Shown here: in pieces, positions 45,729 through 55,574 of the stretch
Layout of the letters: each line of letters starts with the position of its first letter
How positions within the stretch are numbered: position 1 is the first letter of the stretch
NCBI RefSeq assembly: GCF_004745575.1
Contig: NZ_RPEM01000005.1
Coordinates: 177,008 to 241,007, forward strand
Reading direction: 5' to 3'
Length of the DNA: 64,000 bases
Source: Pseudotabrizicola sediminis
GTDB taxonomy: Bacteria > Pseudomonadota > Alphaproteobacteria > Rhodobacterales > Rhodobacteraceae
Program-made: the position numbers and the translations under genes
The notes under the pieces: generated by a model
Told to the model about the DNA's origin: nothing
Databases searched by the model: none
Seen by the model: only the letters and a program-made list of their open reading frames with translations

Positions 45729-46688
45729 ATGCTGGCGCGACGCAGATTTCTAGGGCTGATGGCAGGGGTCCTGGCCCCCGGTTTGGCCCTTGCCCCCCGC
45801 TTCGCCCTTGCCAGTACGCCGGACGCGCCCAGCATTGTGGCCACCACCGGCATGATAGCCGATGCCGCCCGCGCGCTGACCGGCCTGCCTGTCACGGCCC
45901 TTATCGGGCCGGGGATGGACCCGCATGGCCACCGGCCCACCCGCAATGATATTCTGACGCTGTCGCGCGCCGATCTGGTGCTGTGGCACGGGCTGAATCT
46001 TGAGGCGCAGTTTGCCACGCTGATGGCGGGCCTGTCGCAAAAGACCACCGTACTGGCTGTGGCGGAAACCCTGCCGGCCGATCTGCTGCTGACCGATCCG
46101 GCCTATCCTGACCGCCCTGACCCGCATATCTGGTTTGATCCCGTGCTCTGGTCGCAGGCGACCGAAGCCATGGAGCCGACGCTTGCCGCCCTCGCGCCTG
46201 ACGTGGCGGCCCGGGGGGAGCAATACCGCGCCGAAGTCGACGCTATCGCGCGGTATGCCAAAGAGGTGCTGGACACCATTCCGGCCTCATCACGCCTGCT
46301 GGTCACCGCGCATGACGCGTTTGCCTATTTCGGTCAGGCCTTCGGGCTGGAGGTTGAAGGTGTGCAGGGTATTTCCACCGATTCCGAGGCCGGGCTATCG
46401 CGCATTGCAGATCTGGTCGATCTTCTTGTCGACCGGCAGGTGCCCGCAGTGTTTGTCGAAAGTTCGGTCTCTGACCGTGCCCTGCGTGCGCTGATTGAGG
46501 GGGCTGGGGCCCGGGGCCACACCGTGCGGATCGGGGGCGAATTGTTCTCGGATGCCATGGGTTCGGAGGGCAGTTATGAAGGCACCTGGGTCGGCATGAT
46601 GGATCATAACGCCACGACCATCGCCCGCGCGCTGGGCGGCACCGCGCCAGAGCGTGGGGCATCAGGGGCGTTGGCCGCCCATGGCTGA
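45729..46688 (+). CDS. sitA: Mn/Zn/Fe ABC transporter substrate-binding protein
   Basis: A 319-residue cluster 9 metal-binding protein. The signal peptide begins MLARRRFLGLMAGVLAPGL with a twin-Arg-like n-region. Metal ligands are suggested by GMDPHGHRPTRNDI, HIWFDPVLW, VTAHDAFAYFG and a late acidic site. There is no long His-rich loop of the ZnuA kind, which favours manganese or iron. The ABCD order with two permeases resembles sitABCD. ATG 45729 follows AGGAC. Confidence 0.9.
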   Translation: MLARRRFLGLMAGVLAPGLALAPRFALASTPDAPSIVATTGMIADAARALTGLPVTALIGPGMDPHGHRPTRNDILTLSRADLVLWHGLNLEAQFATLMAGLSQKTTVLAVAETLPADLLLTDPAYPDRPDPHIWFDPVLWSQATEAMEPTLAALAPDVAARGEQYRAEVDAIARYAKEVLDTIPASSRLLVTAHDAFAYFGQAFGLEVEGVQGISTDSEAGLSRIADLVDLLVDRQVPAVFVESSVSDRALRALIEGAGARGHTVRIGGELFSDAMGSEGSYEGTWVGMMDHNATTIARALGGTAPERGASGALAAHG

Positions 46689-47487
46689 TGATGGCGCAGG
46701 CAACCGGCCGGTACAGGCCAAAGACCAGACCGCGCTCATGGTGCAGGGCCTGACCCTGCGTTACAATGATGTGCTGGCGCTGGACGGTGCCTCGGCGCAG
46801 TTCCCCATCGGCAGCATGACGGCCATCATCGGCCCCAATGGCGCGGGCAAGTCGACCTTTCTGAAATCCGTGCTCGGTCTGGTCGCGGCAGAGGGCACGG
46901 TTTTGGCCTTTGACGGGCCGGTGGCACAGGCCATGGCGCGCATCGCCTATGTGCCGCAGCGCGCGGCGGTTGACTGGAGCTTTCCGGTCCGGGTGATCGA
47001 CGTGGTGCTGATGGGGTGCTACCGCAAGACCGGGCTTCTGGGCCGGATCGACCGCCGTATGACGGCGCATGCCATGGCGGCGCTGGCGCGGGTCGGCATG
47101 CAGGATTTTGCCCGCCGCCAGATCGGTGCGCTGTCGGGCGGCCAGCAGCAGCGGGTGTTTTTGGCTCGGGCGCTGGCGCAGGGGGCGGATCTGTTCCTGC
47201 TCGACGAACCCTTCGCCGGGGTTGATGCCGCGACCGAAGCCGCAATCATCTCGGTGCTGAAGTCCTTGCGCAATGATGGCGCGACGATTGTCGCCGTGCA
47301 TCACGACCTGACAACCGTGGCCGCCTATTTCGACAGGGTGCTTTTGATGAACCGCCGGACCGTTGCCGAAGGCCCGGTCGCCGCAACCTTTACCCGTGCA
47401 GCGCTTGCCCAGGCCTATGGTCCCGCCCTGATGCTGGACCCGACCGGGAAGCTCGGCGAAGAGCCCTCCGAAAGACCTGCCGCATGA
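46681..47487 (+). CDS. sitB: Metal ABC transporter ATP-binding protein
   Basis: A 268-residue ABC ATPase. Walker A is GPNGAGKST (51-59), the Q-loop is YVPQRAAVDW, the signature LSGGQQQRVFLARALAQ, and Walker B LFLLDEPFAGVD. It powers metal uptake with the two permeases that follow. It overlaps sitA by eight bases and sitC by four, a tightly coupled operon. Confidence 0.95.
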   Translation: MADDGAGNRPVQAKDQTALMVQGLTLRYNDVLALDGASAQFPIGSMTAIIGPNGAGKSTFLKSVLGLVAAEGTVLAFDGPVAQAMARIAYVPQRAAVDWSFPVRVIDVVLMGCYRKTGLLGRIDRRMTAHAMAALARVGMQDFARRQIGALSGGQQQRVFLARALAQGADLFLLDEPFAGVDAATEAAIISVLKSLRNDGATIVAVHHDLTTVAAYFDRVLLMNRRTVAEGPVAATFTRAALAQAYGPALMLDPTGKLGEEPSERPAA

Positions 47488-48341
47488 TCTGGCAGGCCCT
47501 TATGCTGCAAGCCGGTTACAATGCCGCGCTGGTCAGCCTTGGGGCCGCCCTGCTGGGCGCTGCTGCCGGGGCGGCGGGTGCGTTTCTGACCCTGCGCCGC
47601 CGGGCGCTGATGTCGGATGCGATGGCGCATGCCACGCTGCCAGGCATTGGCCTCGCTTTTCTGGCGATGGTGGCGCTTGGCGGCGATGGCCGCTTTCTGC
47701 CCGGGCTGATGCTGGGCGCGGCCCTGACCGCAGCCGCAGGCCTTTGGGCGGTGCAACGCCTTGCCCGCCAGATGCACGAAGATGCGGCCACGGGGGCGGT
47801 GCTGGCCAGCTTTTACGGTGCGGGCATTGTTATTCTGACGCTGATCCAAGGCCTTGGCACTGGCCGCCCGGCGGGGTTGGAAACCGTGCTTCTTGGCTCA
47901 ACCGCCGGGATGCTGCGCGCCGACGCGCTGGTGATCGGCTTTGGCGGTCTGGCGGTGACCTGCGCGCTCTGGGCGCTGCGCCGCCCGCTGGCGATGGTGG
48001 CCTTCGATCCGCTGCACGCCCGGATGATGGGCGTGAGCCCGCGCCGGATGGATGCGGCCCTGATGGCGCTGGTGCTGGCCGTGGTGCTGGTCGGGCTGAA
48101 CGTGACAGGGCTGATCCTGATCGTGGCGCTGCTGGTCACGCCCGCCGTGACGGCAAGGATGTGGAGCACGACCGTTATCGGCACCGCCATGCTCTCGGCA
48201 CTGATCGGGGCGGTCTGCGGCTATACCGGGGCTGCCATCTCGGCCGGGGTGCCCGACCTGCCCACCGGCCCGGTGATCGTGCTGCTGGCGGCGGCCGTCT
48301 TCGCACTCACGCTGCTGATCCGGGGACAGCGCGATGGATGA
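47484..48341 (+). CDS. sitC: Metal ABC transporter permease 1
   Basis: A 285-residue ABC-3 family permease with about eight membrane helices. It shows LRRRALMSDAMAHATLPG, typical of this family, and LILIVALLVTPAVTARM near the C-terminal. It overlaps sitD by eight bases. Two different permeases in one operon mark SitCD-type systems rather than ZnuB. Confidence 0.92.
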   Translation: MIWQALMLQAGYNAALVSLGAALLGAAAGAAGAFLTLRRRALMSDAMAHATLPGIGLAFLAMVALGGDGRFLPGLMLGAALTAAAGLWAVQRLARQMHEDAATGAVLASFYGAGIVILTLIQGLGTGRPAGLETVLLGSTAGMLRADALVIGFGGLAVTCALWALRRPLAMVAFDPLHARMMGVSPRRMDAALMALVLAVVLVGLNVTGLILIVALLVTPAVTARMWSTTVIGTAMLSALIGAVCGYTGAAISAGVPDLPTGPVIVLLAAAVFALTLLIRGQRDG

Positions 48342-49203
48342 ATTCCTGCTGTTTTCGCTGCCGCCGATGATGATCGCCTCGCTTGCCGCCATCGCTTGTG
48401 TGCTGCCCGGCAACTTCCTGCTGCTCTCGCGCCGCGCCATGCTGGGCGATGCCATGAGCCATGTGGTCCTGCCCGGCATCGTCGCCGCTTTCCTGCTGAC
48501 CGGATCGGGCAGTGGTGTGGTGATGGGGGCAGGGGCGCTGGTTGCCGCGGGATTGTCGGCCCTGCTGATCGAATGGGTAACCCGCCGCGCGCAGCTGGAG
48601 CCGGGGGCGGCGATGGCCGTGGTCTTCACCACCATGTTCGCGCTTGGCGTGGTGCTGCTGGAAACCACCGGCACATCCGGAGTGCACCTTGATGTCGAAC
48701 ACGCGCTGTACGGCAATCTGGAAAGCCTGATCTGGCTGGGCGCCCCCCCGCCCGAATTGCTGCGCCTGTCCCTGATCGCGGCGGTCCTTGCCTTCGCGCT
48801 GCGGCTGGTCTGGCGCCCGCTTGTGCTCGCCACCTTCGACCCGGTGTTCGCGCAGACGCAAGGCATCCCCGTAGCCTGGCTGCGCGCTGGCCTCACCGCC
48901 GCCACCGCCCTTGCCGCCGTGGCCGCATTTCAGGCGGTCGGCTCCATTCTGACCATTGCCATGCTGATCTGCCCCGCCGCCTCGGCCCGGCTGCTGACCC
49001 GCACTTTGCCTGCGCAACTCGCGGCCTCGCTCGGCTTCGCCGTCGCCTCGGCGCTTTGCGGTTACATCCTTGCCGGCTATGCTCCCCTGTGGGTGGGGTT
49101 GCCCTTCACTCTCTCGGCCTCTGGCATGATCGCCACGGTCTCCGGCCTCATGCTTGCCGGGTCTGCGCTGATCGCTTCCCATCGCGCCCGTGCGGCCCTA
49201 TAA
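48334..49203 (+). CDS. sitD: Metal ABC transporter permease 2
   Basis: A 289-residue ABC-3 permease with [20 protein letters not shown] and [17 protein letters not shown]. It is the last gene of the transporter operon and is followed 32 bp later by hisB. No terminator separates them, so some read-through into the his genes is possible. Confidence 0.92.
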   Translation: MDEFLLFSLPPMMIASLAAIACVLPGNFLLLSRRAMLGDAMSHVVLPGIVAAFLLTGSGSGVVMGAGALVAAGLSALLIEWVTRRAQLEPGAAMAVVFTTMFALGVVLLETTGTSGVHLDVEHALYGNLESLIWLGAPPPELLRLSLIAAVLAFALRLVWRPLVLATFDPVFAQTQGIPVAWLRAGLTAATALAAVAAFQAVGSILTIAMLICPAASARLLTRTLPAQLAASLGFAVASALCGYILAGYAPLWVGLPFTLSASGMIATVSGLMLAGSALIASHRARAAL

Positions 49204-49235
49204 AGCCGCGATCCCCAAGCCAAAAGGGCACGCCG

Positions 49236-49823
49236 ATGCGCACCGCCGAAATCACCCGCAAAACTGCCGAGACCGAGATTGCGGTCGCGATCAACCTCGA
49301 CGGCACCGGCCAGTATGACGTGAAAACCGGCGTCGGTTTCTTCGACCACATGCTCGACCAGCTCGCCCGTCATTCCCTGATCGACATCACTCTGCGCGCC
49401 AAGGGTGACCTGCATATCGACGACCACCACACGGTTGAAGACTGCGGCATCGCACTGGGTCAGGCCCTGACCAAGGCACTGGGCGACAAGACCGGTATCC
49501 GCCGTTACGGCCACTTCGCCCTTGCCATGGACGACACCCAGATCACCTGCGCGCTCGATCTCTGTGCGCGGCCCTTCCTTCTGTGGAACGTCGATTTTCC
49601 GACGGCAAAGATCGGAACGTTTGACACCGAACTGGTGCGCGAGTTCTTTCAGGGCTTTGCCACCCACGGCGGCATCACTCTTCACGTCGACCGTGTCCAC
49701 GGCCTGAACAGCCACCACATCGCCGAGGCCGCGTTCAAAGCGACCGCCCGCGCCCTGCGCATGGCGGTCGAACCCGACTCTCGTATGGCAGGCCAGCTCC
49801 CGTCCACCAAAGGCGCGCTCTAA
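49236..49823 (+). CDS. hisB: Imidazoleglycerol-phosphate dehydratase
   Basis: A 195-residue stand-alone HisB that removes water from imidazoleglycerol phosphate in histidine synthesis. Metal-binding motifs are [24 protein letters not shown] and [16 protein letters not shown] 49236 ([15 protein letters not shown]) gives the standard length; a longer frame from 49056 overlaps sitD. It is the first of the hisB-H-A-F-E genes. Confidence 0.96.
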   Translation: MRTAEITRKTAETEIAVAINLDGTGQYDVKTGVGFFDHMLDQLARHSLIDITLRAKGDLHIDDHHTVEDCGIALGQALTKALGDKTGIRRYGHFALAMDDTQITCALDLCARPFLLWNVDFPTAKIGTFDTELVREFFQGFATHGGITLHVDRVHGLNSHHIAEAAFKATARALRMAVEPDSRMAGQLPSTKGAL

Positions 49824-49826
49824 GCC

Positions 49827-49875
49827 TTTCATCTGTTTCCAAATATCCCCGCCGGAGGCTCCCACACCTCCGCCG
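49827..49875 (+). repeat. Dispersed intergenic motif, copy 3
   Basis: TTTCATCTGTTTCCAAATATCC starts three bases after the hisB stop and is followed by an inverted repeat CGGAGG...CCTCCG before hisH. It closely resembles the copy at 21750. Confidence 0.5.
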
Positions 49876-49893
49876 GGTGCAAGGGTCAAGACC

Positions 49894-50532
49894 ATGCTCA
49901 CCGTCCTCGTCGACTATGACAGCGGCAACCTGCACTCTGCCGAAAAGGCGTTCCAGCGCATGGCGGCGGAAACCGGCGGCGGCGATGTCCTTGTGACCAG
50001 CCGCCCCGAGGATGTTGCCCGCGCCGACCGCATCGTGCTGCCCGGCGACGGCGCTTTCCCCGCCTGCCGCCGCGCGCTGGGCGATGTGGGCGGCCTGTTC
50101 GAGGCGATTGAAGAGGCGGTCACCCACAAGGCCCGGCCCTTCCTTGGCATCTGCGTCGGCATGCAGATGATGGCCAGCTGGGGCCGGGAATACTCTGATA
50201 CGCGCGGCTTCGATTGGGTGGGCGGTGAGGTTGTGCGTATCACCCCGGCTGACGACGCGTTGAAAGTCCCGCATATGGGCTGGAACGATCTGGTGATCGA
50301 CCACCCCCATCCGGTGCTGGCGGGGATTGAAACCGGCGATCACGCCTATTTCGTCCACTCCTACCACTTCCGGGTCGCTGACCCGGCCCATCGGCTGGCC
50401 CATGTCGATTACGCCGGTGATGTCACAGCCATCATCGGGCGCGGTACCATGGTCGGCACCCAGTTCCACCCGGAAAAATCCCAAAGCGCCGGCCTGCGCC
50501 TAATTGCGAATTTCCTGCAATGGAAGCCATAA
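49894..50532 (+). CDS. hisH: Imidazole glycerol phosphate synthase, glutaminase subunit
   Basis: A 212-residue class I glutamine amidotransferase. The nucleophile is Cys87 in FLGICVGMQMM, with the His-Glu pair in GTQFHPEKSQ. It supplies ammonia through HisF for imidazole ring closure. glsA overlaps its 3' end by 13 bases. Confidence 0.96.
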   Translation: MLTVLVDYDSGNLHSAEKAFQRMAAETGGGDVLVTSRPEDVARADRIVLPGDGAFPACRRALGDVGGLFEAIEEAVTHKARPFLGICVGMQMMASWGREYSDTRGFDWVGGEVVRITPADDALKVPHMGWNDLVIDHPHPVLAGIETGDHAYFVHSYHFRVADPAHRLAHVDYAGDVTAIIGRGTMVGTQFHPEKSQSAGLRLIANFLQWKP

Positions 50533-51449
50533 GCCCAGCGGAGCTTCAGCCGATCCTTGATGATATCGCACATGATATGGCGTCGGCGACCGACCGGGGT
50601 GAGCCTGCAATCTATATCCCCGAACTGGGCAGCGTCGATCCCGGCCAGTTCGGCATCGCCCTTTGCCTGCCCGGTGGGGAAACTCTGCAGGCGGGCGATG
50701 CGACCACGCCGTTCTCGATCCAGTCGATCTCCAAGGTCTTTACCCTTGCCATCGCACTTGGCCGTCTGGGCGACAGTCTCTGGGCCCGCGTCGGGCGTGA
50801 ACCTTCGGGGCTGGCCTTCAACTCTATCGTGGCGCTGGAGCACAACAACGGCATTCCACGCAATCCATTTGTCAACCCCGGTGCCATCGCGGTCACCGAC
50901 GCCATCCTGCACGGGTTGCAACCGCGCGATGTGCTGGCAGAGCTCTTGCAGTTCCTGCGCACGGCGGCCGAGGATGACGACATCCATATCGACAAGGACG
51001 TCGCCTTGTCGGAACTCGCCCATGCGCATCGCAACATCGCCATGGCGGAATTCATGGCCTCGCATGGCAATCTGCAAAACCCGACGGCGCTGACCATCGG
51101 CACCTATTGCCACCAATGCGCGGTGGACATGACCTGCGTGCAACTGGCCCGCGCCGGGAGGTTTCTGGCGGGTTTTGCCAATGCGCCGCGTCTGGTGTCG
51201 CCGTCGCGGGTGCGCCGGATCAATGCGCTGATGCTGACCTGCGGCCATTACGACGCCTCGGGCGATTTTGCCTATCAGGTTGGCCTGCCGGGCAAATCCG
51301 GGGTGGGCGGTGGCATCCTCTCTATCGCGCCGACGCGGGCCAGCATTGCAGTCTGGTCCCCGGGCCTGAATGCTCAGGGCAATTCCAAGTTGGGGGCGCT
51401 GGCGATGGAGCGCTTGGCCGAAGCCACGGGCTGGTCGGTCTTCGGCTGA
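50520..51449 (+). CDS. glsA: Glutaminase A
   Basis: A 309-residue serine-dependent glutaminase that converts glutamine to glutamate and ammonia. The active pair is in FSIQSISKVF (Ser69 and Lys72 by my count), with FNSIVALEHNNGIPRNPFVN and GKSGVGGGI as family blocks. It overlaps hisH by 13 bases and is inserted inside the his gene order. It is not needed for histidine synthesis, so the position is a curiosity of operon structure. Confidence 0.95.
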   Translation: MEAISPAELQPILDDIAHDMASATDRGEPAIYIPELGSVDPGQFGIALCLPGGETLQAGDATTPFSIQSISKVFTLAIALGRLGDSLWARVGREPSGLAFNSIVALEHNNGIPRNPFVNPGAIAVTDAILHGLQPRDVLAELLQFLRTAAEDDDIHIDKDVALSELAHAHRNIAMAEFMASHGNLQNPTALTIGTYCHQCAVDMTCVQLARAGRFLAGFANAPRLVSPSRVRRINALMLTCGHYDASGDFAYQVGLPGKSGVGGGILSIAPTRASIAVWSPGLNAQGNSKLGALAMERLAEATGWSVFG

Positions 51450-51572
51450 CCGCCAAAACATTCGCAGGCCCGCAGACCGGCCTCATGTGGCGCCGCAGTT
51501 GATTACTGCCAACTCCCCTCAAGCAAAAGGCGCAAGGCAACCTTCGCTGCCCTGCACTGCTTATTCGCCTGT

Positions 51573-51974
51573 TCAGTTCACCCGGCTCCAGGTGCCGCCA
51601 TCGCGGCAGATCCCCAGCACGCAGCCCGAAATCGCCAGCCCTTTGCCCTGCAACACCATCTTGCCGTTGTAGGTCTTGTTGCGGTCCGGCGACCAGACCT
51701 TGCCATCAGCGTAAGCCCCGCCGCCCTTGGCCTGCATGTCCCAGATGATCCGCTTGCCGACATTGTCAGACCTGATCTCCTTGCCCGAGCCGTCAAAGGC
51801 CTTGACCAGCGTGCCGCAGACGGCGGCCCCGCAAGCCGTCACCTGCACATGGCCGAAATTGCCATTGTCATCTGGCTTCGTCTTCCAGACCCCCTCTGCC
51901 GGGTCGGCAAAGGCGGCGGATGCGGTGAAAATCACGGCAGCGACCAACGCCAGCCGTTTTGCGAATCTGTTCAT
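51573..51974 (-). CDS. DUF2147 secreted protein
   Basis: A 133-residue exported protein. The signal peptide MNRFAKRLALVAAVIFTASA is followed by FADPAEGVWKTKPDDNG, then GGAYADGKVWSPDRNKTYNGKM, typical DUF2147 blocks. Four cysteines (ACGAAVCG, SGCVLGIC) could form two disulfides in the periplasm. GGGAGGAG before ATG 51974 is a strong ribosome site. It lies opposite the his genes, between glsA and hisA. Function unknown. Confidence 0.9.
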   Translation of the reverse strand: MNRFAKRLALVAAVIFTASAAFADPAEGVWKTKPDDNGNFGHVQVTACGAAVCGTLVKAFDGSGKEIRSDNVGKRIIWDMQAKGGGAYADGKVWSPDRNKTYNGKMVLQGKGLAISGCVLGICRDGGTWSRVN

Positions 51975-52108
51975 GATGGGCTCCTCCCTGAAGCTGTCGC
52001 GATCATCTGCAAACCCTCCACCGCCTTGCAAGCATGACGTGGCGTTGTGGCCCTCTTGGCATCGGCGGTCTGCCATGCCAAAGGGGATGGAAATCCAAAA
52101 GGTGCGTC

Positions 52109-52828
52109 ATGATCCTCTATCCCGCTATCGACCTGAAAGACGGCCAATGTGTCCGCCTGCTGCGCGGTGAGATGTCTGCCGCCACCGTCTTCGGTGATGA
52201 CCCCGCCGCGCAGGCTGCCAAGTTCGAGGTCGCGGGCTGCGAGTGGCTGCATCTGGTGGACCTCAACGGTGCCTTCGCCGGTCAGCCGGTCAACGCAGCG
52301 GCGGTCGAGGCGATCCTTGCACGCATTACCGTCCCCGCCCAACTTGGCGGCGGCATCCGCGACATGGCCACGATCGAGATGTGGCTGGACAAGGGCCTCG
52401 CTCGCGTCATCCTCGGCACAGTTGCGGTGGAAAACCCGGACCTCGTGCGCGAAGCCGCCCGCGCCTTCCCCGGCAAGGTCGCCGTCGGCATTGACGCCCG
52501 CAAGGGCTTTGTCGCCACCAAGGGCTGGGCCATCGAAACGCAGGTGCAGGCAACCGACCTCGCCCGCAGCTTTGAAGACGCAGGCGTGGCCGCGATCATC
52601 TACACCGACATCGACCGCGACGGTGCGATGCAAGGCCCCAACATTCCTGCCACCGAGGCGCTCGCCCGCGCTGTCTCTATCCCCGTCATCGCGAGCGGTG
52701 GCGTGTCCTCCATGGCCGACCTCACCGCGCTGCAAGAAACCGGCGTCATCGCCGGTGCCATCTCTGGCCGCGCGCTGTATGACGGAGCAATCGACCTCAA
52801 GGCAGCCTTGGCCGCTCTCAAAGCCTGA
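52109..52828 (+). CDS. hisA: ProFAR isomerase
   Basis: A 239-residue TIM-barrel isomerase of the histidine pathway. [17 protein letters not shown] holds the first catalytic Asp; [16 protein letters not shown] holds the second (near residue 170). [11 protein letters not shown] is the phosphate site. ATG 52109 follows AAAAGG and gives the family start MILYPAIDL. Confidence 0.96.
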   Translation: MILYPAIDLKDGQCVRLLRGEMSAATVFGDDPAAQAAKFEVAGCEWLHLVDLNGAFAGQPVNAAAVEAILARITVPAQLGGGIRDMATIEMWLDKGLARVILGTVAVENPDLVREAARAFPGKVAVGIDARKGFVATKGWAIETQVQATDLARSFEDAGVAAIIYTDIDRDGAMQGPNIPATEALARAVSIPVIASGGVSSMADLTALQETGVIAGAISGRALYDGAIDLKAALAALKA

Positions 52829-52830
52829 TC

Positions 52831-52865
52831 GTTTTCGGTCTGAAAATAACCCGGGGGGCAGCGCC
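52831..52865 (+). repeat. Dispersed intergenic motif, divergent copy 4
   Basis: TTTTCGGTCTGAAAATAACCC and a GC-rich run follow the hisA stop. Similarity to the other copies is weaker (TCTG then AAATA). The call is tentative. Confidence 0.25.
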
Positions 52866-52903
52866 ACCTTTCCCCGGCCAACCACACGCGCTAGGGTCCG
52901 CAT

Positions 52904-53665
52904 ATGCTTAAAACCCGCATCATCCCCTGCCTTGATGTCGCCGATGGCCGCGTGGTCAAGGGCGTGAACTTCGTCAACCTGATCGACGCAGGTGACCCGG
53001 TTGAAGCCGCGCGCGCCTATGATGCGGCGGGCGCGGACGAGCTGACGTTTCTCGACATCCATGCCACCCATGAAAACCGGGGCACGATGTTTGATCTGGT
53101 GACCCGCACGGCAGAACAATGCTTCATGCCGCTGACCGTGGGCGGCGGGGTGCGTACGCATCATGATGTGAGGGCACTGTTGCTGGCAGGGGCGGACAAG
53201 GTCAGCTTCAATTCGGCCGCCGTCGCCAACCCCGATGTGGTGGCCGACGCCGCCGACCGTTTCGGCAGCCAGTGCATCGTCGTCGCCATTGACGCGAAAA
53301 CTGTGGCCCCCGGCAAATGGGAGATTTTCACCCATGGTGGGCGCAAACCCACCGGTATCGACGCCGTGGACTTTGCCCGCACGGTCGCGGCCAAGGGGGC
53401 CGGGGAAATCCTGCTCACAAGCATGGACCGTGACGGCACCAAGGGCGGCTACAACCTGCCCCTGACCCGCGCTATCGCCGATGCGGTGTCCATTCCCGTT
53501 GTCGCCTCGGGAGGGGTCGGCACGCTGGACCATCTGGTTGAGGGCGTCACCGAAGGCCATGCCTCAGCCGTCCTGGCAGCAAGCATCTTCCATTTCGGCA
53601 CCTTCACCATCGGGCAGGCCAAGGCCCACATGGCCGCCGCCGGCATCCCTGTGAGGCTGACATGA
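52904..53665 (+). CDS. hisF: Imidazole glycerol phosphate synthase cyclase subunit
   Basis: A 253-residue TIM-barrel partner of HisH. Catalytic Asp11 lies in [15 protein letters not shown] and the second Asp in [29 protein letters not shown] binds phosphate. Four bases overlap hisE. Confidence 0.97.
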   Translation: MLKTRIIPCLDVADGRVVKGVNFVNLIDAGDPVEAARAYDAAGADELTFLDIHATHENRGTMFDLVTRTAEQCFMPLTVGGGVRTHHDVRALLLAGADKVSFNSAAVANPDVVADAADRFGSQCIVVAIDAKTVAPGKWEIFTHGGRKPTGIDAVDFARTVAAKGAGEILLTSMDRDGTKGGYNLPLTRAIADAVSIPVVASGGVGTLDHLVEGVTEGHASAVLAASIFHFGTFTIGQAKAHMAAAGIPVRLT

Positions 53666-53979
53666 CCGATACGCTGACCCGCCTCACCGCGACCATCGCC
53701 GCGCGGAAGGGCGCAGACCCCGAGTCAAGCTGGACCGCCAAACTGCTTGCCAAAGGTCCGGAAAAATGCGCCGAGAAATTCGGCGAAGAGGCGATAGAGG
53801 CGATCATTGAGGCGGTGAAAGGCGACCGCGCCAAGCTGACTTCCGAGGCGGCTGATGTGCTTTACCATCTGCTGGTGATGCTTGCAGCCCGCGATGTGCC
53901 GCTGGCGGACGTGCTGGCCGAACTTGACCGGCGCGAAGGGCTGTCCGGACTAGCCGAAAAGGCCACCCGGCAGATCTGA
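53662..53979 (+). CDS. hisE: Phosphoribosyl-ATP pyrophosphatase
   Basis: A 105-residue MazG-like all-alpha pyrophosphatase catalysing the second step of histidine synthesis. [18 protein letters not shown] and [13 protein letters not shown] carry the metal-binding Glu and Asp residues. It overlaps hisF by four bases and ends the his cluster. A small inverted repeat (GCGCTG/CAGCGC) at 54000-54017 follows but has no T-run. Confidence 0.95.
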   Translation: MTDTLTRLTATIAARKGADPESSWTAKLLAKGPEKCAEKFGEEAIEAIIEAVKGDRAKLTSEAADVLYHLLVMLAARDVPLADVLAELDRREGLSGLAEKATRQI

Positions 53980-54046
53980 CGAGCTTTCTCGCACCCTTCG
54001 CGCTGGCCGGTCAGCGCAGAGGGCTGTTACGCCCGATGAACTGCCC

Positions 54047-54472
54047 TTACCCCAACCCAAGCCGCGGAATTTCGATGGCCGGGCAGCGGTTCATCACCGC
54101 CTCCACGCCGCGCGCGCGGGCCCGCGCGGCCGCCGCCTCATCTTCGACGCCCAATTGCATCCACACACAGACCAGTTCGGGAAACCGCGCCAGCGCGTCA
54201 TCCACCACCGCGCCCGCCGCCTCTGACCGGCGGAAGATGTCCACCATGTCAACATGGCCCTCGATCTCCGACAGGCTGGCGCGCACCGTTTCCCCCAGCG
54301 CAATCTGCCCGGCCTGACCGGGGTTGACCGGGATCACCCGGTAGCCTTGCCGCGCCAGAAACACCGCGACCCGGTGGCTCGGGCGGTCCGGGTTGGGCGA
54401 CCAGCCGACCAGCGCGATCGTGCGGCAGCGGGTCAGGATCCCGGCGATGCGGGCATCTTCGGCATGTATCAT
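54047..54472 (-). CDS. CoA-binding domain protein (YccU-like)
   Basis: A 141-residue Rossmann-like CoA-binding protein: IALVGWSPNPDRPSHRVAVF, GYRVIPVNPG, and VCVWMQLGVEDEAA fit the YccU family. Function is unknown; it may bind CoA or acyl-CoA. The gene is convergent with hisE and stands alone. Confidence 0.88.
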   Translation of the reverse strand: MIHAEDARIAGILTRCRTIALVGWSPNPDRPSHRVAVFLARQGYRVIPVNPGQAGQIALGETVRASLSEIEGHVDMVDIFRRSEAAGAVVDDALARFPELVCVWMQLGVEDEAAAARARARGVEAVMNRCPAIEIPRLGLG

Positions 54473-54487
54473 CGGATCACCTTAAAA

Positions 54488-54522
54488 GAAAAAGGCGCCA
54501 CGGGGGTAAGCCCGGGCGCCAG
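54488..54522 (-). terminator. Terminator downstream of rlmB / possible small RNA
   Basis: GGCGCC (54497-54502 region) pairs with a second GGCGCC about 20 bases on, with an inner CGGG/CCCG. On the minus strand it is followed by TTTTTCTTTT. It lies about 90 nt after rlmB; the interval also has a GCGGG...CCCGC arm, so a short RNA may occupy 54490-54611. Confidence 0.6.
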
Positions 54523-54611
54523 TCGTGGAACGAGGGACAGTGATTGAGACGCGGGAGTTCCAACCCGCATCCACTCAACATCAAATAGGAAGTTTGGTTC
54601 ACGCTTAAAGC

Positions 54612-55424
54612 TCATGTCGCGCTTTTGTGAACCACCCGCTGGCTGGCCGCATAAAGGGATACGGCGGCGGCGTTCGACACGTTCAGGCTGCCAAAGGCAC
54701 CCGTGTAAGGAATCCGCGCCAGATAATCGCAGGTTTCGCGGGTTTTTTCGCGCAGGCCCGGCCCTTCGGCCCCCATCACCAGTGCAATCGGGCGCTTGTT
54801 GGCCAGATCCAGTGCGCCTTCCAGCGTGTGTTCCGCCTCGCCCTCCAGCCCGATTAGGATATAGCCCATGTCGCGCAACTCCTGCATCGCATCAGACAGG
54901 TTGCCGACCCGCAGATAGGGCTGGCGCTCCAGCGCGCCGCTGGCGGTTTTGGCCAGCGCCCCGGTTTCCGGTGCCGAATGGTGGCGCGGCGCAATCACAG
55001 CCCGCGCACCGAATACCTCGGCCGACCGCAGCACCGCGCCCACGTTGTGGGGGTCGGTCACCCGGTCCAGCAGCACCACCAGCGGCGCGCCTGCGCCCGA
55101 AATCGCCACATCGGCCAAAGTGCCCCAGTTCAGCGGGCGCACTTCCATTGCCGCGCCCTGATGCACCGAGCCGTCATCAATCGGCACGTCGAATTTGCGC
55201 GGATCGGCGATCTCGGGTTCGATCCCAGACTCAGCCACCGCCTCTTCCAGCTTGTCGAGCGCGTTCTTGGTCAGCACCAGCCGCAGCTTTTCCCGCGCCG
55301 GGTTGACCAGCGCATCGCGCACCGCATGCAGGCCGAACAGCCAGACGGTTTCCTTGGCTTCGGCCCGCTTGCCGCGCTCTTTGTCGATCACCCAGGTTGG
55401 TTTGGTGGTTCCGCTCTTCATCAT
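54612..55424 (-). CDS. rlmB: 23S rRNA (guanosine-2'-O)-methyltransferase, TrmH/RlmB family
   Basis: A 270-residue SPOUT methyltransferase. The N-terminal RNA-binding part starts VWLFGLHAVRDALVNPAR, then VVLLDRVTDPHNVGAVLRSA, LVMGAEGPGLR and LNVSNAAAVSLY are knot motifs 1-3. RlmB methylates G2251 in 23S rRNA; other TrmH members act on tRNA, so target is by family likeness. It is divergent from tRNA-Tyr. Confidence 0.9.
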   Translation of the reverse strand: MMKSGTTKPTWVIDKERGKRAEAKETVWLFGLHAVRDALVNPAREKLRLVLTKNALDKLEEAVAESGIEPEIADPRKFDVPIDDGSVHQGAAMEVRPLNWGTLADVAISGAGAPLVVLLDRVTDPHNVGAVLRSAEVFGARAVIAPRHHSAPETGALAKTASGALERQPYLRVGNLSDAMQELRDMGYILIGLEGEAEHTLEGALDLANKRPIALVMGAEGPGLREKTRETCDYLARIPYTGAFGSLNVSNAAAVSLYAASQRVVHKSAT

Positions 55425-55536
55425 TCAGCCTATTGTTCGGGCGATTGTTTCTGGCCATGCAGAATGCGGCGGGGCAGGGGGGATGCGCAAGCCGAAACTC
55501 AGGCCCTCGCAATGCAATCTGTTTTGCATTCGGCGC

Positions 55537-55565
55537 TTGACGCCCCCCGGCCCCTTGGGTATTCC
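55537..55565 (+). promoter_or_regulatory. Sigma-70 promoter of tRNA-Tyr
   Basis: TTGACG (55537-55542), 17 bp, TATTCC (55560-55565), nine bases before the tRNA 5' end. Confidence 0.55.
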
Positions 55566-55574
55566 GCCCCCGTC

